Made by a program: the position numbers and the translations under genes. From contig OX344756.2 of NCBI GenBank assembly GCA_947034885.2, positions 20,195,489 through 20,259,488 of the forward strand: a stretch of DNA of 64,000 bases, in the 5' to 3' direction. The stretch comes from Thuidium tamariscinum. Its lineage: Eukaryota > Streptophyta > Bryopsida > Hypnales > Thuidiaceae. The notes below the pieces were generated by a model. That model was not told where the DNA came from, made no database searches, and saw nothing but the letters and a program-made list of their open reading frames with translations. This document shows, piece after piece, positions 35,219-46,915 of the stretch. How positions within the stretch are numbered: the stretch's first letter is position 1; the number at the start of each line of letters is the position of its first letter.

Positions 35219-36112
35219 TTATTTTCCATGACTTGAGCTTTTCGCGAGTGCTCTCAAGATATCCTCGCGTCGAGAAGGATACGGAGGCCCACTCTTACCG
35301 TCCTGGTTATCCCAGGACTTCACGTTGCTCGAAATATTATGCTTCCGCTTTTGTGTGCTCTTGCTTGTGGCATGATCCGAAGCAGAAAGTGATTTTGATC
35401 CTCCAATGGGCGGTTTCAATTTTGATGTAATTACATTGTCTTTGTACATGTCAAGGTGTCCAACAGATTTGGAGCTCATCGAGCGCTGATGATCTCTGAG
35501 AACCCTCTGACGAAAGAGGCTGTCCGACGAGGGCAGCCGGCGAGCCCCCGCGGACATGGTACGTCGCGGTCGATTATCTTCGAGTCGAGGTAAAGGGCGA
35601 GGAGTAAGAGTTTGGATCATAGGGGATTTGACGGTGGTCCGCAGTGGAGGTCGAAAAGGTCGGAGCATCGACCTGGAGACGTAGCGCATCCGACGCGCCT
35701 GCCACGACATCGTCGACCCGAGGATGAGTGCCTTCATTCCCGTCGAGTAGCTCCAGCTTCCTACTGGTCCCACCTTGCGCGCGCGAAGTGGGAGAGATGG
35801 ACCCCCCTCGAGTCGACGATGTCAGCTTCAGTGGAGACGGAGAGCAAGTGCGCGACTTGGACCATCCGCGGCTTGGCGGGCTGTTGACGACGCCGTCCTC
35901 GACATCTCCCTTGGAGAAGTCTATGGCCGCGGAGGCCGCGTCCGCGGCGGACCGCAGCAAATACGGTTTGGATGAGGGAGCCGACCATCCACTCCCTCCA
36001 CAAGAGTCCCCCCCATCGGAACGGGGTTTCTCGAACCCCGAAAGCAGACTCCTCGTGAGTCGCTGCTTTTTTGTCGGCTTGCGAGAGGGATCCTGTAAGT
36101 CTACCTGGTGCA
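35219..36112 (-). CDS. uncertain Ser/Arg-rich minus-strand coding region
   Basis: After an acceptor-like TTGCACCAG, a minus-strand frame from about 36112 to 35574 (DLQDPSRKPTKKQRLTRSLL, then a Ser/Gly-rich region) and an overlapping frame 35773-35219 (RMSSKSVGH-like, Ser/Arg/Lys-rich, ending SRREDILRALAKSS) are open. A frameshift or an unseen intron may join them. No domain is recognised. The region has four of the dispersed palindromes, which bias it toward Arg/Leu/Asp words. It could be a separate gene downstream of the ParB gene or non-coding. Confidence 0.3.
35259..35823. repeat. dispersed palindrome cluster 1 (four copies)
   Basis: Copies lie at about 35259-35282 (ATCCTCGCGTCGAGAAGGAT core), 35574-35593 (TTATCTTCGA-G-TCGAGGTAA), 35707-35727 (ATCGTCGA-C-CCGAGGAT core) and 35805-35823 (CCTCGA-G-TCGACGATG core). 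They are more degenerate than those upstream of the ParB gene, but share the TCGA-N-TCGA centre. Confidence 0.65.
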
Positions 36113-37446
36113 AGAACAAGACATTTTCACGCAGAGAAATGCACACGCGGACTGTAGAAGCAGACATACATCGAATACAATTTCGGAAGTGCAAGGCAGA
36201 CAACAAGAATCCTTGCTCTAAGAAAACAAACAAAGATTTAGAGACGTTATGAGCCGAAGTGGAAAATAATATTTACAAAATAATGTATGGTACACAAGTT
36301 TCATACAACACGTAGTCCTACAATTTGTCACTGGAGCCTTATGCCACGCCTACTTTTTACGATTTCGTAGACAAATGATTTTCCTAGTGCAAACGGCGTA
36401 GCGCGCCCCCATGACCTTCGCGGACTCTTTCATGCCCTTGACCACTTCTTTGAAGTACGGGTTATCGTGATTGAGCGACTCTAAGCCGATCCGGTTGTCC
36501 TCCACGTACTCCATGAGTTCGCCTTCAGGGCAATGCTCGTGCAGACGCCGCAACCATGGGAGGAGCTCTCCCATGAGCACGTCGTCCCTGCGCTTGGCGT
36601 GACTCCAAGACTCTAGGAAAATGGAGTTGCCATTCGCATTGCAGATACCCTTCGCGGGAGTATCGTCAATGAGGATGGTTTCGTGCATGTAGAACGGCCT
36701 GTTCCCATCGTTGATGGGGAAGAGGTTGTCCTCCAAAACTTTCATGAAGAGTTTTTTCCCCCCATGGTGAAAGAATTTTCCCAGAGCCGTTTCTATCTTA
36801 GTGCACTGCTCCTGGCTTAGTATATCGTAGGGGGCCTTACAGCCATGGAACAAGTGCGCCGCGATGGGTTCGGCATTCTTCTTGAGCATGGTGGTCCACA
36901 CGACTACCCTGTCCGCGATCTCCCACAGCTGCCGCAAGAACTCTCCGACATTCTACCGGGCGAACACAAACTTGGACCCGATGCTGGTTGGGTTCCTATG
37001 GCACAGAACATTGTCTTCGACGTTGTGGGACTTCAGTTTGTCCCCGTAGCACTTCTGCATGCTTTGGCAGAGCACCCCGTTCAAGTCCAAGACAATGTTC
37101 AGCCATTTTCCTCGCGGTGGAGGGACTAACGGTGGCACGTTCCTCGGCACGACCTCTCTCCGCTCCTCCGTCTCTACCTGACGAAAGCAAAACAACAATG
37201 AGATGGAGTTACCTTTTGAAATGCAGAATCGGGAGAGCCAGGAAGTGGAGACTTGCATTGAAATCCACTTATCGACTAGTGTCCCCCGTTAGGAAAAGCT
37301 TTCATTGGGATCGGGCGGTGCACGCTAACATTTTTTGGGAGCTGGGCATCAAGAAAATGTACAATTAGACTAGTCCACACTTGATTTTTTAAGAACATCC
37401 GAATACTTTATTTGCACATGTTATAAAGTACATACTACAAAATTTT

Positions 37447-38089
37447 CTTTTCGTCGAGTCGACAAAACTGTACACTCAGTCGCCACTAAGCTACACTGTA
37501 CTACAAAGACTTCGGCCACAGATGGATTCTCTGTCAGCGCCACGGATTCAAGATGAGGCGACACCACCCTGTCATGAATCATGAACAGAAGTGAGAGTCC
37601 AACACAATTACAATTTTCCATTTCCCTTTGATTAGATAGAAAGGACCTCAAGTTGTTCAGACTCAATCAAACTTGTAGGGATTCGAATCGAATACCTGAG
37701 TCGCGTCGTCGGCCACTTCATCTCCAGTACCCACAATCTCGTCATCCTCATAATCCACGAGATCTTCTTGTCTCTGGGATTCTGTCTCGTGCTGCACCGC
37801 ATCCTGTTCCGACATCACACATGGTGGCACTTCAATACTGTCATTTCTTGGTGCCACCACACGCGACGGACCCGCCTCTGCCTCAGATCTGTCGTCGAGT
37901 CGACGATACTCCTCCGCAGTAGGGACTTCGGAGTCCAGAGATGCGAGATCCTGCGTCTCTGGGATGACGACCTCAAACGCTGCAAGATCCGGAGAGATGT
38001 GCTTGGGTGGGTTAGAGAGCGGAATGGAGGACGCTGCTTGCACCTCCGCAATGGCCACGGTGTCCACGTTATCATCGAGTCGACGATAA
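37447..38089. repeat. dispersed palindrome cluster 2 (one intronic, two inside coding sequence)
   Basis: 37447-37467 is in the last intron (core TCGTCGA-G-TCGAC). 37889-37910 and 38069-38089 lie within exon 3. The latter is TTATCATCGA-G-TCGACGATAA, one mismatched pair. Read on the minus strand, the two exonic copies encode YRRLDDR and YRRLDDN. Confidence 0.85.
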
Positions 38090-39383
38090 GGGATCTGGCT
38101 CTCCTCCTACGCGACCTGACTGGGGGCCGGGACGACAGATGGACCCACTGGCGCCTCCTGACTTGCACCAGACTGTTGAGAGAACGGAGCCAGTTGGGAG
38201 AACATATTCTGGGACTCCAGAATGGCCGTAATTTGGGACAGCCTTGCCTCCAACTTCTCCATCTTCTACTGCGAAGCAGCGCTCTGGGCCTTCGCTTTTG
38301 CCAGGGCTTTCTTCGTCTGGGCCGCCTCGTCCCTCCTCGCCTTCCGCCTCGCCCTGAGGTCCTCCTGTTCCTTCCAGTACCCCTTCTCGATCTTGATGAC
38401 TTTGCCATCACGCGCTTTGACGACTGTGCCATCTGGTGCAAGAAGGGGCTTCATCTCCTTCACCTTGGGAGGAGCATCCATGTCTTCGTCGTCGTCGTCC
38501 GACTCGTGGGGCCTGTTGAGGTCTTCTTCATCGGAGGAATCACTGCTCAACTCGTGGATCACGGGCGGGGGCCTCGCCACTTCTTCTGTGGTCTCCTCCT
38601 CCGCGTTCAGAATGGGGTCCTCCATTTGAACCGTGTTTTCTCCCCCACCTTGTTCTGCCTCCACCGTTAGAGGCCTGGTGTTAACCACATTCTCCACCTC
38701 CATCGGTGGAGCTGCCTCTGGCTCCAAAGGCTGCATCTCCACGTCCTCGTCGAGAACACTTCGCGAGCCTCTCCTTCGACGCTGAACTCTATCTTAACGA
38801 AGGAATTGGTCGAATTCCGTGTTGTCGTCGAACTCGTCGTCCAAGTTCACCGGTTGAAACGGAGGCAGTACGGTCTAAGACTCCTGAGGCTGATTCCGAG
38901 GCTCCGAAGGATGCCTAGATTCGCTTGGGCCGCCCTGTGTGTCCATGGGGTCGCCTTGAGTACCCTCAGTCCGAACTGGTACATCAGGTAAGAAAGCCGG
39001 AGTGGCCATCCATGAATGTACTTGGAACGTATTTGTTCCATACTCATCGATGCCCTCCACCCCTGCATCATGGCTAACTTGTTGGCCGTTGGACTGCCCC
39101 TTGTCCTGCCTTTGTTCCGGCACGTCAACTGGAGACACGAAGCTGAAGTCTGCAGGTGCAGGGGAGTTTACTTCCGCTGCATCTTCAGAAATGGGGTGAA
39201 CGTATGTCACGGTGTAGGGCAAGTTGGAGAACATGTAATCGTTCTTGTCCATTTTCTTCGCCAAGTATGAGATCTTGAGTAAGGACTTCGCGTCGTCATG
39301 ATCACTGAATCCGTAAAAATGCGCCCCAAACATCTGCAAGAGTTTGGATGAGGAGTTAATTACACACACATAAACAGTCCCTG

Positions 39384-39484
39384 ATATCGTCGACTCGACA
39401 ATATGAAAAAGAGAAATAAGCCCAGAAAACTCGTATGATAAGAACAAGACATAACACACCTAGTTATCATCGACTCGATGATAA
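39384..39484. repeat. dispersed palindrome cluster 3 (two copies in one 174-bp intron)
   Basis: 39384-39404 (ATATCGTCGA-C-TCGACAATAT) and 39464-39484 (TTATCATCGA-C-TCGATGATAA, perfect over 21 bp). Both fall in the intron 39334-39507. Confidence 0.9.
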
Positions 39485-40985
39485 GTGCTCAGAAGTAAGA
39501 TACATACCTTTGATGCCAACATGAATTTAGGGCCTGTGTAAAGGCCGAGGACATTTTCGTCAGGTACTGCAAAATTTTGGAGGATCTCCAGGTAGAACTC
39601 CATTCTAAGTTCTGATGGTTGTATCCTCCACTTCGCCTCCGTATTCCTTGAGGCATCCGTATAGTAAATGCATGAAGCTGGTGTGTCGTACTCAGCCTTC
39701 ATGTATCCCTGGACCTTCTTCGCAAACGCGCTCGCTCTCTTGAAGAGGAAAAATAGTGGTACGTTGGGAGCTATCGTTCGACTGGTGCTGGTCCCCATCA
39801 TCTCCCCCTTGCTTGGGACGTAAAGCGCCTTCAGGTAATCGTACTCTTTAAATCTGTACGTCACAAACTTCATCGCCACCTTCACATCATCTCTTCCCCG
39901 CAAAATGAAGAGCCACACGTTGGGCTCTGTCATTTTTGGGTCAAGCTTTTCCTGAAGGAAAGTCAAGAAGGGATCCAATTCCGCCACCTTTTCCAAGGGA
40001 TCCATGCTTGGAATCTCTCTTGCGTCCAGCACAACAAGATTCACATTCTGGGAAACGTACCGGTACTGCGCGCTCTTCACAAGGGCCCTCGCCGCGACAT
40101 CAATGCCGCGCGTTTGAACTCCACCCAACGGATCCGGTAGTTGGTACTTCAATTTCATGAAGCGGCAGAACATGTAGAAGATCTCTGGATACGCCTTCTC
40201 CAGGTCCTTAGCCCGCTTCAACCATGCTTCATTCTTCAGACGAAGAGCAAAATACCCTACCTTCGGGTACGACAACAGGAAGTCCCACGTCCCGGAAGAG
40301 AAGCGATGTCTAGCCTTCCAAGCTTTCCACGTTCTATTGGAAACCTCTCCTCCGACTTCAAAAAAATTCAAATCTGGATTTATGGCCATTAAGTCTTGAA
40401 GGACGATTTTCTTCCGCTTCCGTCGCTCTACCCATTCTCCATGGGAGAGACTGTCAGGCACCATGATTCTGTTCTTCGGTACCGTTACTTTCGGGTACAC
40501 AGCTTTCTGCCCTGGTGTTTCTGCCAACAAATGCTGTGCAAGGACTTTGTAGTCCACGTCTGTGAATCGCCCACAGTGCCTGAAGAACTCCCTATTGAGG
40601 GAGGCGGTCTTCGCTTTGTATCCCTTTATAACCTTGTAACGGTTTAAGGTCACAGGATCAATGAGATCGCCATCTGCATGCTTCGTGAGAAAGCGCTCCC
40701 AGAAATCCCATGCGTCATCCGCCAGAGTTATTATCTGAATTTCATTTTTCAGATCAGTGGGCCCTTTGATTGAGGCACCGTCTCTCACAGGATTGATGTC
40801 TTGAAACCGCTGGATAACGGCATCCGCAAATTTCTGCGCACATCAAATAAGGTCAGATCAATTTAACAAGCACACTTCAGTATATATTCGCAATACTGGA
40901 CGACGACTTTCTCTTCACTACAAGGAAGAGAGAATACACAAAACAAGGTAAAGCTATCAAACTCTACTTCCACAACATACAACAG

Positions 40986-41006
40986 TTATCGTCGACCCGA
41001 CGATAA
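40986..41006. repeat. dispersed palindrome in the first intron
   Basis: TTATCGTCGA-C-CCGACGATAA, one mismatched pair, in the intron 40834-41027. Confidence 0.88.
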
Positions 41007-41507
41007 ACCTCACACAATAAGACGTACCATAAATTTTGTACAATCGAAAATGGCACCGTTCTGCCGCGTGGCACCCTCGGATTCGATGTCCATCAGCCGA
41101 TCGCAAGCAAGCCAAATCTTGCGGCAGCTGATTACCTGGTTCCCCCAAGTGGGCCGCACAAGATTCAGATGGTTCGTGCAGTTGTAGAACCGTGAAATAT
41201 TCCTCAGCTTCGCGGCATCCAAACTCCACACAATAAATGCATCCCACTCTTGCAGCTTAGCTCTGCGCTTCTCTCCGTGAGGGAGGACGTCTTGAAGTTG
41301 CTCGGAGGCCGTAATACTGTGTTGCCCGTTGATGATCATAAACTTGCCCCGCTTGATTTCGTCCCATCCCTGAGGTTTGCTCTCAAGGAGATTGTTGTGT
41401 TCGTCGACGGGAGTGAGGCAAACCTTTTGCCGTTGCTTGATGTCGCCGAGCTGTATAAGCTGATTCTTTACAGCTTCCACAATGTCTTTTTGCAATGTAC
41501 GAATGAT

Positions 41508-41512
41508 ATATC
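41508..41512. repeat. target-site duplication ATATC (left)
   Basis: Identical to 43410-43414 on the other side of the solo LTR. Confidence 0.85.
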
Positions 41513-43409
41513 TGTCGTAGCACAGGAAAGCACAATTCCTTCTCTAAGGCGTTAGAATGCACTAAATTAGCCTTAAAGTGACTCGTGTATCGTTTCCAAA
41601 GGATTTGGTCGAAAGTTGACGAAAGACCGGAATACTATAATGGTAGTCACAACAAAACCCAAGCAAAGACTAATCCGGTCCCGGTCTGAACACTTCCTGA
41701 TTTTTACTTCTGGACCGGAACAGGATCACACTTCTGACTGCAGAGAGTTTCCTCTCCACTTATACCTACATGTTTAGATTTTTCTTACTACTCTTTCTGA
41801 ATATGGGACCGGAGACCGGAAACTAAGATCTGGTCTGGTCCCTAAATAAGTGACCAAGTGTAGGTTTAACCTCTGTAATGAGAGGGATCTGCTTGTTTGG
41901 GCATTCAGGAAGGAAGCTTACTCCTACCCTTCAAGTTTTAAAGTGTCAGAAGTTCCACTATAAAAATAAAAAGAAGAAAGATAACAAAATAAATCCTACC
42001 AGACCGGAATACTTCACAACTGGACCGGAACGGATCTGGTCCAGCAGGTCACGCAAGCACTCCTGTCTGCTCCTAACAATTACTACAACGACAGATTACT
42101 GAGTTAGTCCTGCATCTTAGTAGAATAAGGGCGGTAGCTTGCATGAGAGAGCTATATCCTTCACTAGTCCTTCTTTCATCTACAGAGACCGGATCACCTT
42201 TCAATTGGCATTTGGTCGGACGCTCCCGATCTCAAACCCAGATTCTACAAGTGTCTATCTCCAATGATTACTCCCCAGACCTGCTCCAAATTATACTGAG
42301 AGATCCCACACAAATTCCCTATCAAAACCGAATTCACTTCAGGTCCAGAGACCGGATAAACTCAGAATCCGGGCACACCTCCTCTCCACCCAAGGTTGCA
42401 ATCCTAACCGTCCCAACAAGACTTTGACAGGGTCAAGTGTACACAGTCGACTTCAGAGTGAATCAGAAAAGGTCTGATTTGTATTTGCAACACAAAAACT
42501 TGGGAAAACAAGATATGGAACTACACACCGGATTCAACTACAACCCGGATTTAAATACTACACAACTCCAAGAATAACCTAAAAGTACAAGGGGAATCAA
42601 CATCAGCCCAGAGAATGCCACGTTACATTCCCTTACAACTTGGGCTCGTTGACTTCTAAAAATCCCACAAAAAGTGGATCTCAGATCCTATAAATCTGGA
42701 TCTGGTCCGGTCTAGGTGAATCCAGCTCAAAAGTAACTTGCTAACTATTTTCTACCTACTACCACTTTCAAATTCATCTTCTCCTAAAATTATTCTACCT
42801 ACTCTAGTTGCTAATTACAACTACCTTTTTATCTATTTTGGGGGGAAAACCCACATGCTTGGTGGACCCTTCTATAGCTGGTTGCTTCCTACTGATTGAT
42901 ACCTGGATTGCAGCTGCAGCCTTTTCCTTGGAATCTTTCCTTTCTCCTTAAATCGCTGAGGAGAAGTAACATCCGATCTTGAGTCATGATCCGGGTTCCG
43001 GTCTCTTGTTCCGGTCCCGCTTGGTTCTAATCCGGATCTTGACTAGACTGTGCTTTCTCCCAAGGTTGGATGAGCTGATGTATCACATCAACTTATAGAC
43101 TTTCCTCCCATTCTATTTCTATCCCCGGACATACTCTTGAAGTCCCACCAAATCCTTAGTAATTTTTCTATAGGATCCTCCTTCAGTTTCCGGTCTCTGG
43201 TTCCGGTCTTCGGTTTCCGGTCCGATTGGGAAATACAAATTCCTAGCTTAACCAATTTATCTCTATAAGACTATTCTACTTTCCACTCATCATTAATCTT
43301 AGTCATTCATCTAATTCTCTCTCAAAGAATCAGAAAAATTTGCTAAGATTGGATCTTTTGTTCCTAATTCTGTCCTAAATAATAAAAACTTGTATTCTAG
43401 GTTGCGACA
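41513..43409 (-). mobile_element. solo LTR of family E (E3), 1,897 bp, ORF-less
   Basis: Bounded by TGTCG...CGACA and flanked by perfect ATATC duplications. Removing the LTR and one duplication joins ...CMIADDRY to IIRTLQKDIV in frame, restoring the host exon. It is homologous to the post-ORF tract of E2 and E4 (AGCAGGTCACGCAAG; GGTTGCAATCCTAACC; AGTGGATCTCAGATCC) and to the E2 start (CAACCTAGAAT). It lacks the ~2-kb ORF carried by the others. Orientation is minus, judged by E2. Confidence 0.88.
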
Positions 43410-43414
43410 ATATC
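43410..43414. repeat. target-site duplication ATATC (right)
   Basis: Partner of 41508-41512. Confidence 0.85.
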
Positions 43415-44400
43415 GATCATCAGCAATCATACATTGCGAAATCGGGACAGAAACTATCTCCATGTCGAGCAGGAAACAGTCCTTATGCTGTGCCCAAAAG
43501 TCACACCGGATTAAGGCGAACTTTTCGTGATCTTTCACCACAGTTTCCTCTTTCTCTGTAGATGCAGAGACATTGGTCAGTCCTGAGGCTGATCCAGACG
43601 CAGCCGCTGAAGCCAAAGCCTGCGCAGTGGACTTCCGCCTCTTCCTGCTAGATTCCCCTGGCTCCGATGTTGTTGCGGTTCGTTTCTGTGGTTGCGACCT
43701 TGGTTGCGAATGCGTTGGTTGACTTCTCGCTAAGGACGCAGGTGTAGGTGCTCGAGCTTGGGGAACTTCGGTACCCCTATACCCACCTGCAGTTGTTCCT
43801 CCAACAATAGGCCTCGTCTCTTTGTTTTTGTAGGCATACCTATCCAAAGACTGCCAAATCAGTCGGAGCCTCTGAGCAATGGACCTCGCCGACCCGTCTT
43901 TCCATGGCACGTATCCCATTCTTCGAAAATCATCATTTAGGGACTCCATGGGCGACCCGTCCATTGAGTCCATTAAAGTCTCGAGGTCGAACTTTCCGCA
44001 CCGGGCGTGCACGTTTAAGACGAGTGAATGGCAGTGACCTCTTTCCCTGCCTGTGTCGTTGACGTCTCGGAGGACGATGACAACGTAACTATGTTGGTGA
44101 TCTTCAACCACTGACACTTTTTTATGTATGTTCCACGGCAGGTAATTCTCGGTACCGCGAATACGGTAGCGGAGGTACACATAATCCTTCCACCTGCTGA
44201 CACCGAACGTCCATGAAGCTACGTGGTCTTTAAACTCCCAGAGCTGCCCGTAGCTTTCTTCCATTTCAGATATGAAAGGCCCATCATTTATGGGATTTAT
44301 GAATTCCTTAAGGTGAGCGGAGTTCTTCGAGTAATCATAGTTGTCTTCACTCGCCATCGTATCGAGCTGCAATATATAGGCCAACGACTGTTAGTGATTG

Positions 44401-44985
44401 TATCGTCGACTCGACTATACCATAATGTCAAAATAGTTATCTTCGGATCGATGATAACGATCCTATTTTAACACCCCTAAACTTCTAATAATCATCTCAT
44501 GTTCTCTCAGCGGTGTGTATCAAGGACGGGGGGGTCAGGGTCGTTATCATCGACCCGATGATAACAGGTTGTGAGTGTGAGTAAGTACTTGGTTAAAACA
44601 GATACCATTGTTAGTATTTTGGTTTAGGGTTGGAAACAGATATATATTTCTTAAAGATCCCATTTTTCAACTACCGAGTAAGTGTATTCTGCACATTATC
44701 ATCGATCTGAAGATAATTGTATGGAATCTAAGGATGAATATCGCCTGATGAATGCTGTTATGGACTAATTGATGTGTGCAAATAATTCTTTCACTACTTC
44801 GTGGTTATCCTCGAATCGAGGATAACCTTCATTTTCTGATTGTGTGGACTAAATCTTTAAGTTGTACTAAAAGTTCGTTCTAGGAGGGTATTTTAATTTT
44901 TAGAACAGAGATTAACCCGAATTTGGGTCTTTGCAGAACAGTTTCTGAAAGACTTCTCTGTGGTTATCCTCGATTCGATGATAAC
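44401..44985. repeat. dispersed palindrome cluster 4 (six copies upstream of the ParB gene)
   Basis: 44401-44419, 44437-44457, 44543-44565, 44696-44716, 44803-44827 and 44963-44985. The copy at 44803-44827 is a perfect 25-bp palindrome (arm GGTTATCCTCGA, central A). Others have one to three mismatched pairs. All start just 5' of the ATG at 44357 (minus strand), a promoter-proximal position. Confidence 0.92.
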
Positions 44986-46915
44986 ATCCAATACTAGTTG
45001 TCGGAAATTCATAAAAACTCTGCTTGAAATTATTCTTTTAGGGTGGGTTTGGGCATTTTGAAAAACCAAAACCCTAATTATGGCCATCAGCAGGGAATTG
45101 ACCTGGTTTGAAACCTAAACCCTAATTGTTTCAGGGGATTCACGGTTCTATTTCCTGTCAATTGGAACCTAAACCCTAAACCCTAATGTGCCTCACAGGT
45201 CTTCAATGCTAAAAACTCCGTCCTAAAACCCTGATGGTAATGGAGAACTTCCACACCGCACTTCTAAGTCTTCTTTGAGAAAGTAGGGAACACATAACAC
45301 AAATTCACGAAGGAACACTTACATGAATAGAAGTGCTTCTGTAGTGTCGTGACGGACCTCACGGAAATTGAAAAAATACAAAGAAGTGGTTCCTGTATAG
45401 CAAGAACAACTTCGCACATGAGTATGGCAAAAATGCTATTACAATGTGCGTACATTCACAAAACACTTACGAGTGAACAATCAAGCCACAGCCCACAGCA
45501 CCCCGACCACAGCATGCACAACTTCCAAACCCGAATTGGCACCCCAAACCGGCAAAATCAACGAAGAAGTGAAATTGAAACCACTTACCAGAGGAGAGAA
45601 GTGCACAGCTGAAGTAGCCCAAGACTTGCGGATGTACACCACCTCTCGAGCACAGAAGCAGGGTTTCGGTAAGACGAAATGATCTTGAAATTCAAGCCTC
45701 CAAGTCACGGAAGCTCCGCCCTCACGATCGTAGCTCCCTCCACACCAGCGCCCAGAATGCACCCTAAAGCCTGACGTTTGCACATCCTCACCACCAGCGC
45801 ACTGAACAAAATCTCCGCACCTCCCTCAATAGCAGTGGACACGTGCCACACTCCCAAGAGCAAACCCTGACGCTCGCACGTCCCTCACAACCAGCGCACA
45901 CAAGAGAATCACCACACTCACGGCAAAACCCTCCCTCAACATCAGTGCTCAAAACACGGAAGAAAGAGAACACAAACTCACACTACAAGAAGCAACGAAG
46001 AGCACAGAGGACGACGAAGAACACTCGAGGTGAGGAGAACACAGGAAATGACGAAGCGACAACAACAACCTATACTAAATACACGCAAATCAACCTCCCA
46101 ACGAGCGTGCAATGAACCTCCGACCGAGCGCGCGAATGGAGTCTCCTCGGATGTTGGGGAGAGATGACCCCCAACCTTAACTGCCCAGGTTCGGTAGCAG
46201 GTTCGGTGGCAGGTTCGGAGATGCCGAACCCACGGCTTCGGATACTGAGCTCATGGTCGGTTGGTAGGCCCGGAGATCTAAAACCGCCCATTAAGCTCGG
46301 AATATCCGAGCCTGTAGGTTCGGGAGACATAATTGAAGACATGGAACGTACTTCGAACATGTAGGAGGTAAAGTAGGTACACCCAAAAGCGCCACTTATT
46401 CATACAAAGACCAGTTCCTGCTACTAATTAGTTCAAATTTTTATGTAGTCTTGTTGGCAAGTGAAAGCATGTTCCAACGCACCAAACAACGCAGGATCTG
46501 GATACCGTATACAGAAGTTCCTAACACTCAAAGTCAGTTTCTGAAAGCGCCCTATACAGTCTGCGTATATGATTGATTTCGAAAATGTATGTGTACTGTA
46601 CACGGCGCTTCTAGGAACAGTGCGATTTTAGATGTATCCACCTTATGGGGAACGACCTTGAAGGATTAAGCGTTCTAGAATGTTCACATACTTAAAGGAA
46701 GTTTTCTCTTCGAAGAACTCATATTCAATACTAACAATAAGAATTGAAAATCATGAATCTTAAAAAAAAATTAAAATTTGTAGAGAAACTATAAAATTCC
46801 TATGAATTTTTAGGTTAAAACTGTAGAAGGCACTTGAAAGCATACTAACAATTATGGATAGTAGTACCATCCTCAGTAACTCTGGAATTAAAGAAATTAG
46901 TACTGGAAGAACTAT
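44986..46915. other. non-coding spacer between the two element genes
   Basis: No gene is supported. It contains CCTAAACCCTAA tracts at about 45112-45125 and 45168-45187, and a segment at 46180-46340 rich in GGTTCGG words with the hairpin GCTCGGA-ATA-TCCGAGC near 46293. It probably includes the 5' leader of the minus-strand gene. Confidence 0.5.
45168..45187 (-). repeat. interstitial telomere-type repeat (CCCTAAA orientation)
   Basis: About three units of CCCTAAA, with a shorter tract at 45112-45125. Confidence 0.8.

Larger units (their letters stand above)
36350..44357 (-). pseudogene. fusion gene: ParB-like motif + methyltransferase-like fold + FCP1/NLI-like phosphatase
   Basis: Four exons at GT-AG sites, all joining in phase 0: 44357-43410 plus 41507-41028 (one exon split by a solo LTR), 40833-39508, 39333-37696 and 37177-36350. 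They total 1,739 codons. ParB-like motif: GKFMIINGQHSITASEQLQ, residues about 370-390. Exon 2 and the start of exon 3 align with the methyltransferase part of the 0.3-5.1 kb gene, but motif I is degenerate (ENVLGLYTGPKF, then MFGAHFYGFSDHDDAK), so catalysis is doubtful. An acidic/coiled linker follows. Exon 4 is HAD-type: LDLNGVLC (nucleophile Asp kept, second Asp replaced by Asn), VVVWTTMLKKNAEPIA, ILIDDTPAK. In-frame stops: 38877-38875, 38796-38794, 38268-38266, 38109-38107 and 36955-36953; none before residue ~1,070. Two shorter genes are an alternative. Confidence 0.72.

Noticed and set aside
35728..36252. + strand frames opposite the 35.2-36.1 kb region
   Set aside because: No motif; the minus strand has acceptor-linked frames and fits the direction of the neighbouring gene, although confidence there is also low.
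37768..38670. 300-codon + strand frame
   Set aside because: Antisense shadow of exon 3 of the ParB fusion gene, whose frame is supported by splice phase and by neighbouring exons.
44803..44827. True bacterial parS site
   Set aside because: The sequence does not resemble known parS sites; only the analogy of palindrome plus ParB-like protein is retained as a hypothesis.
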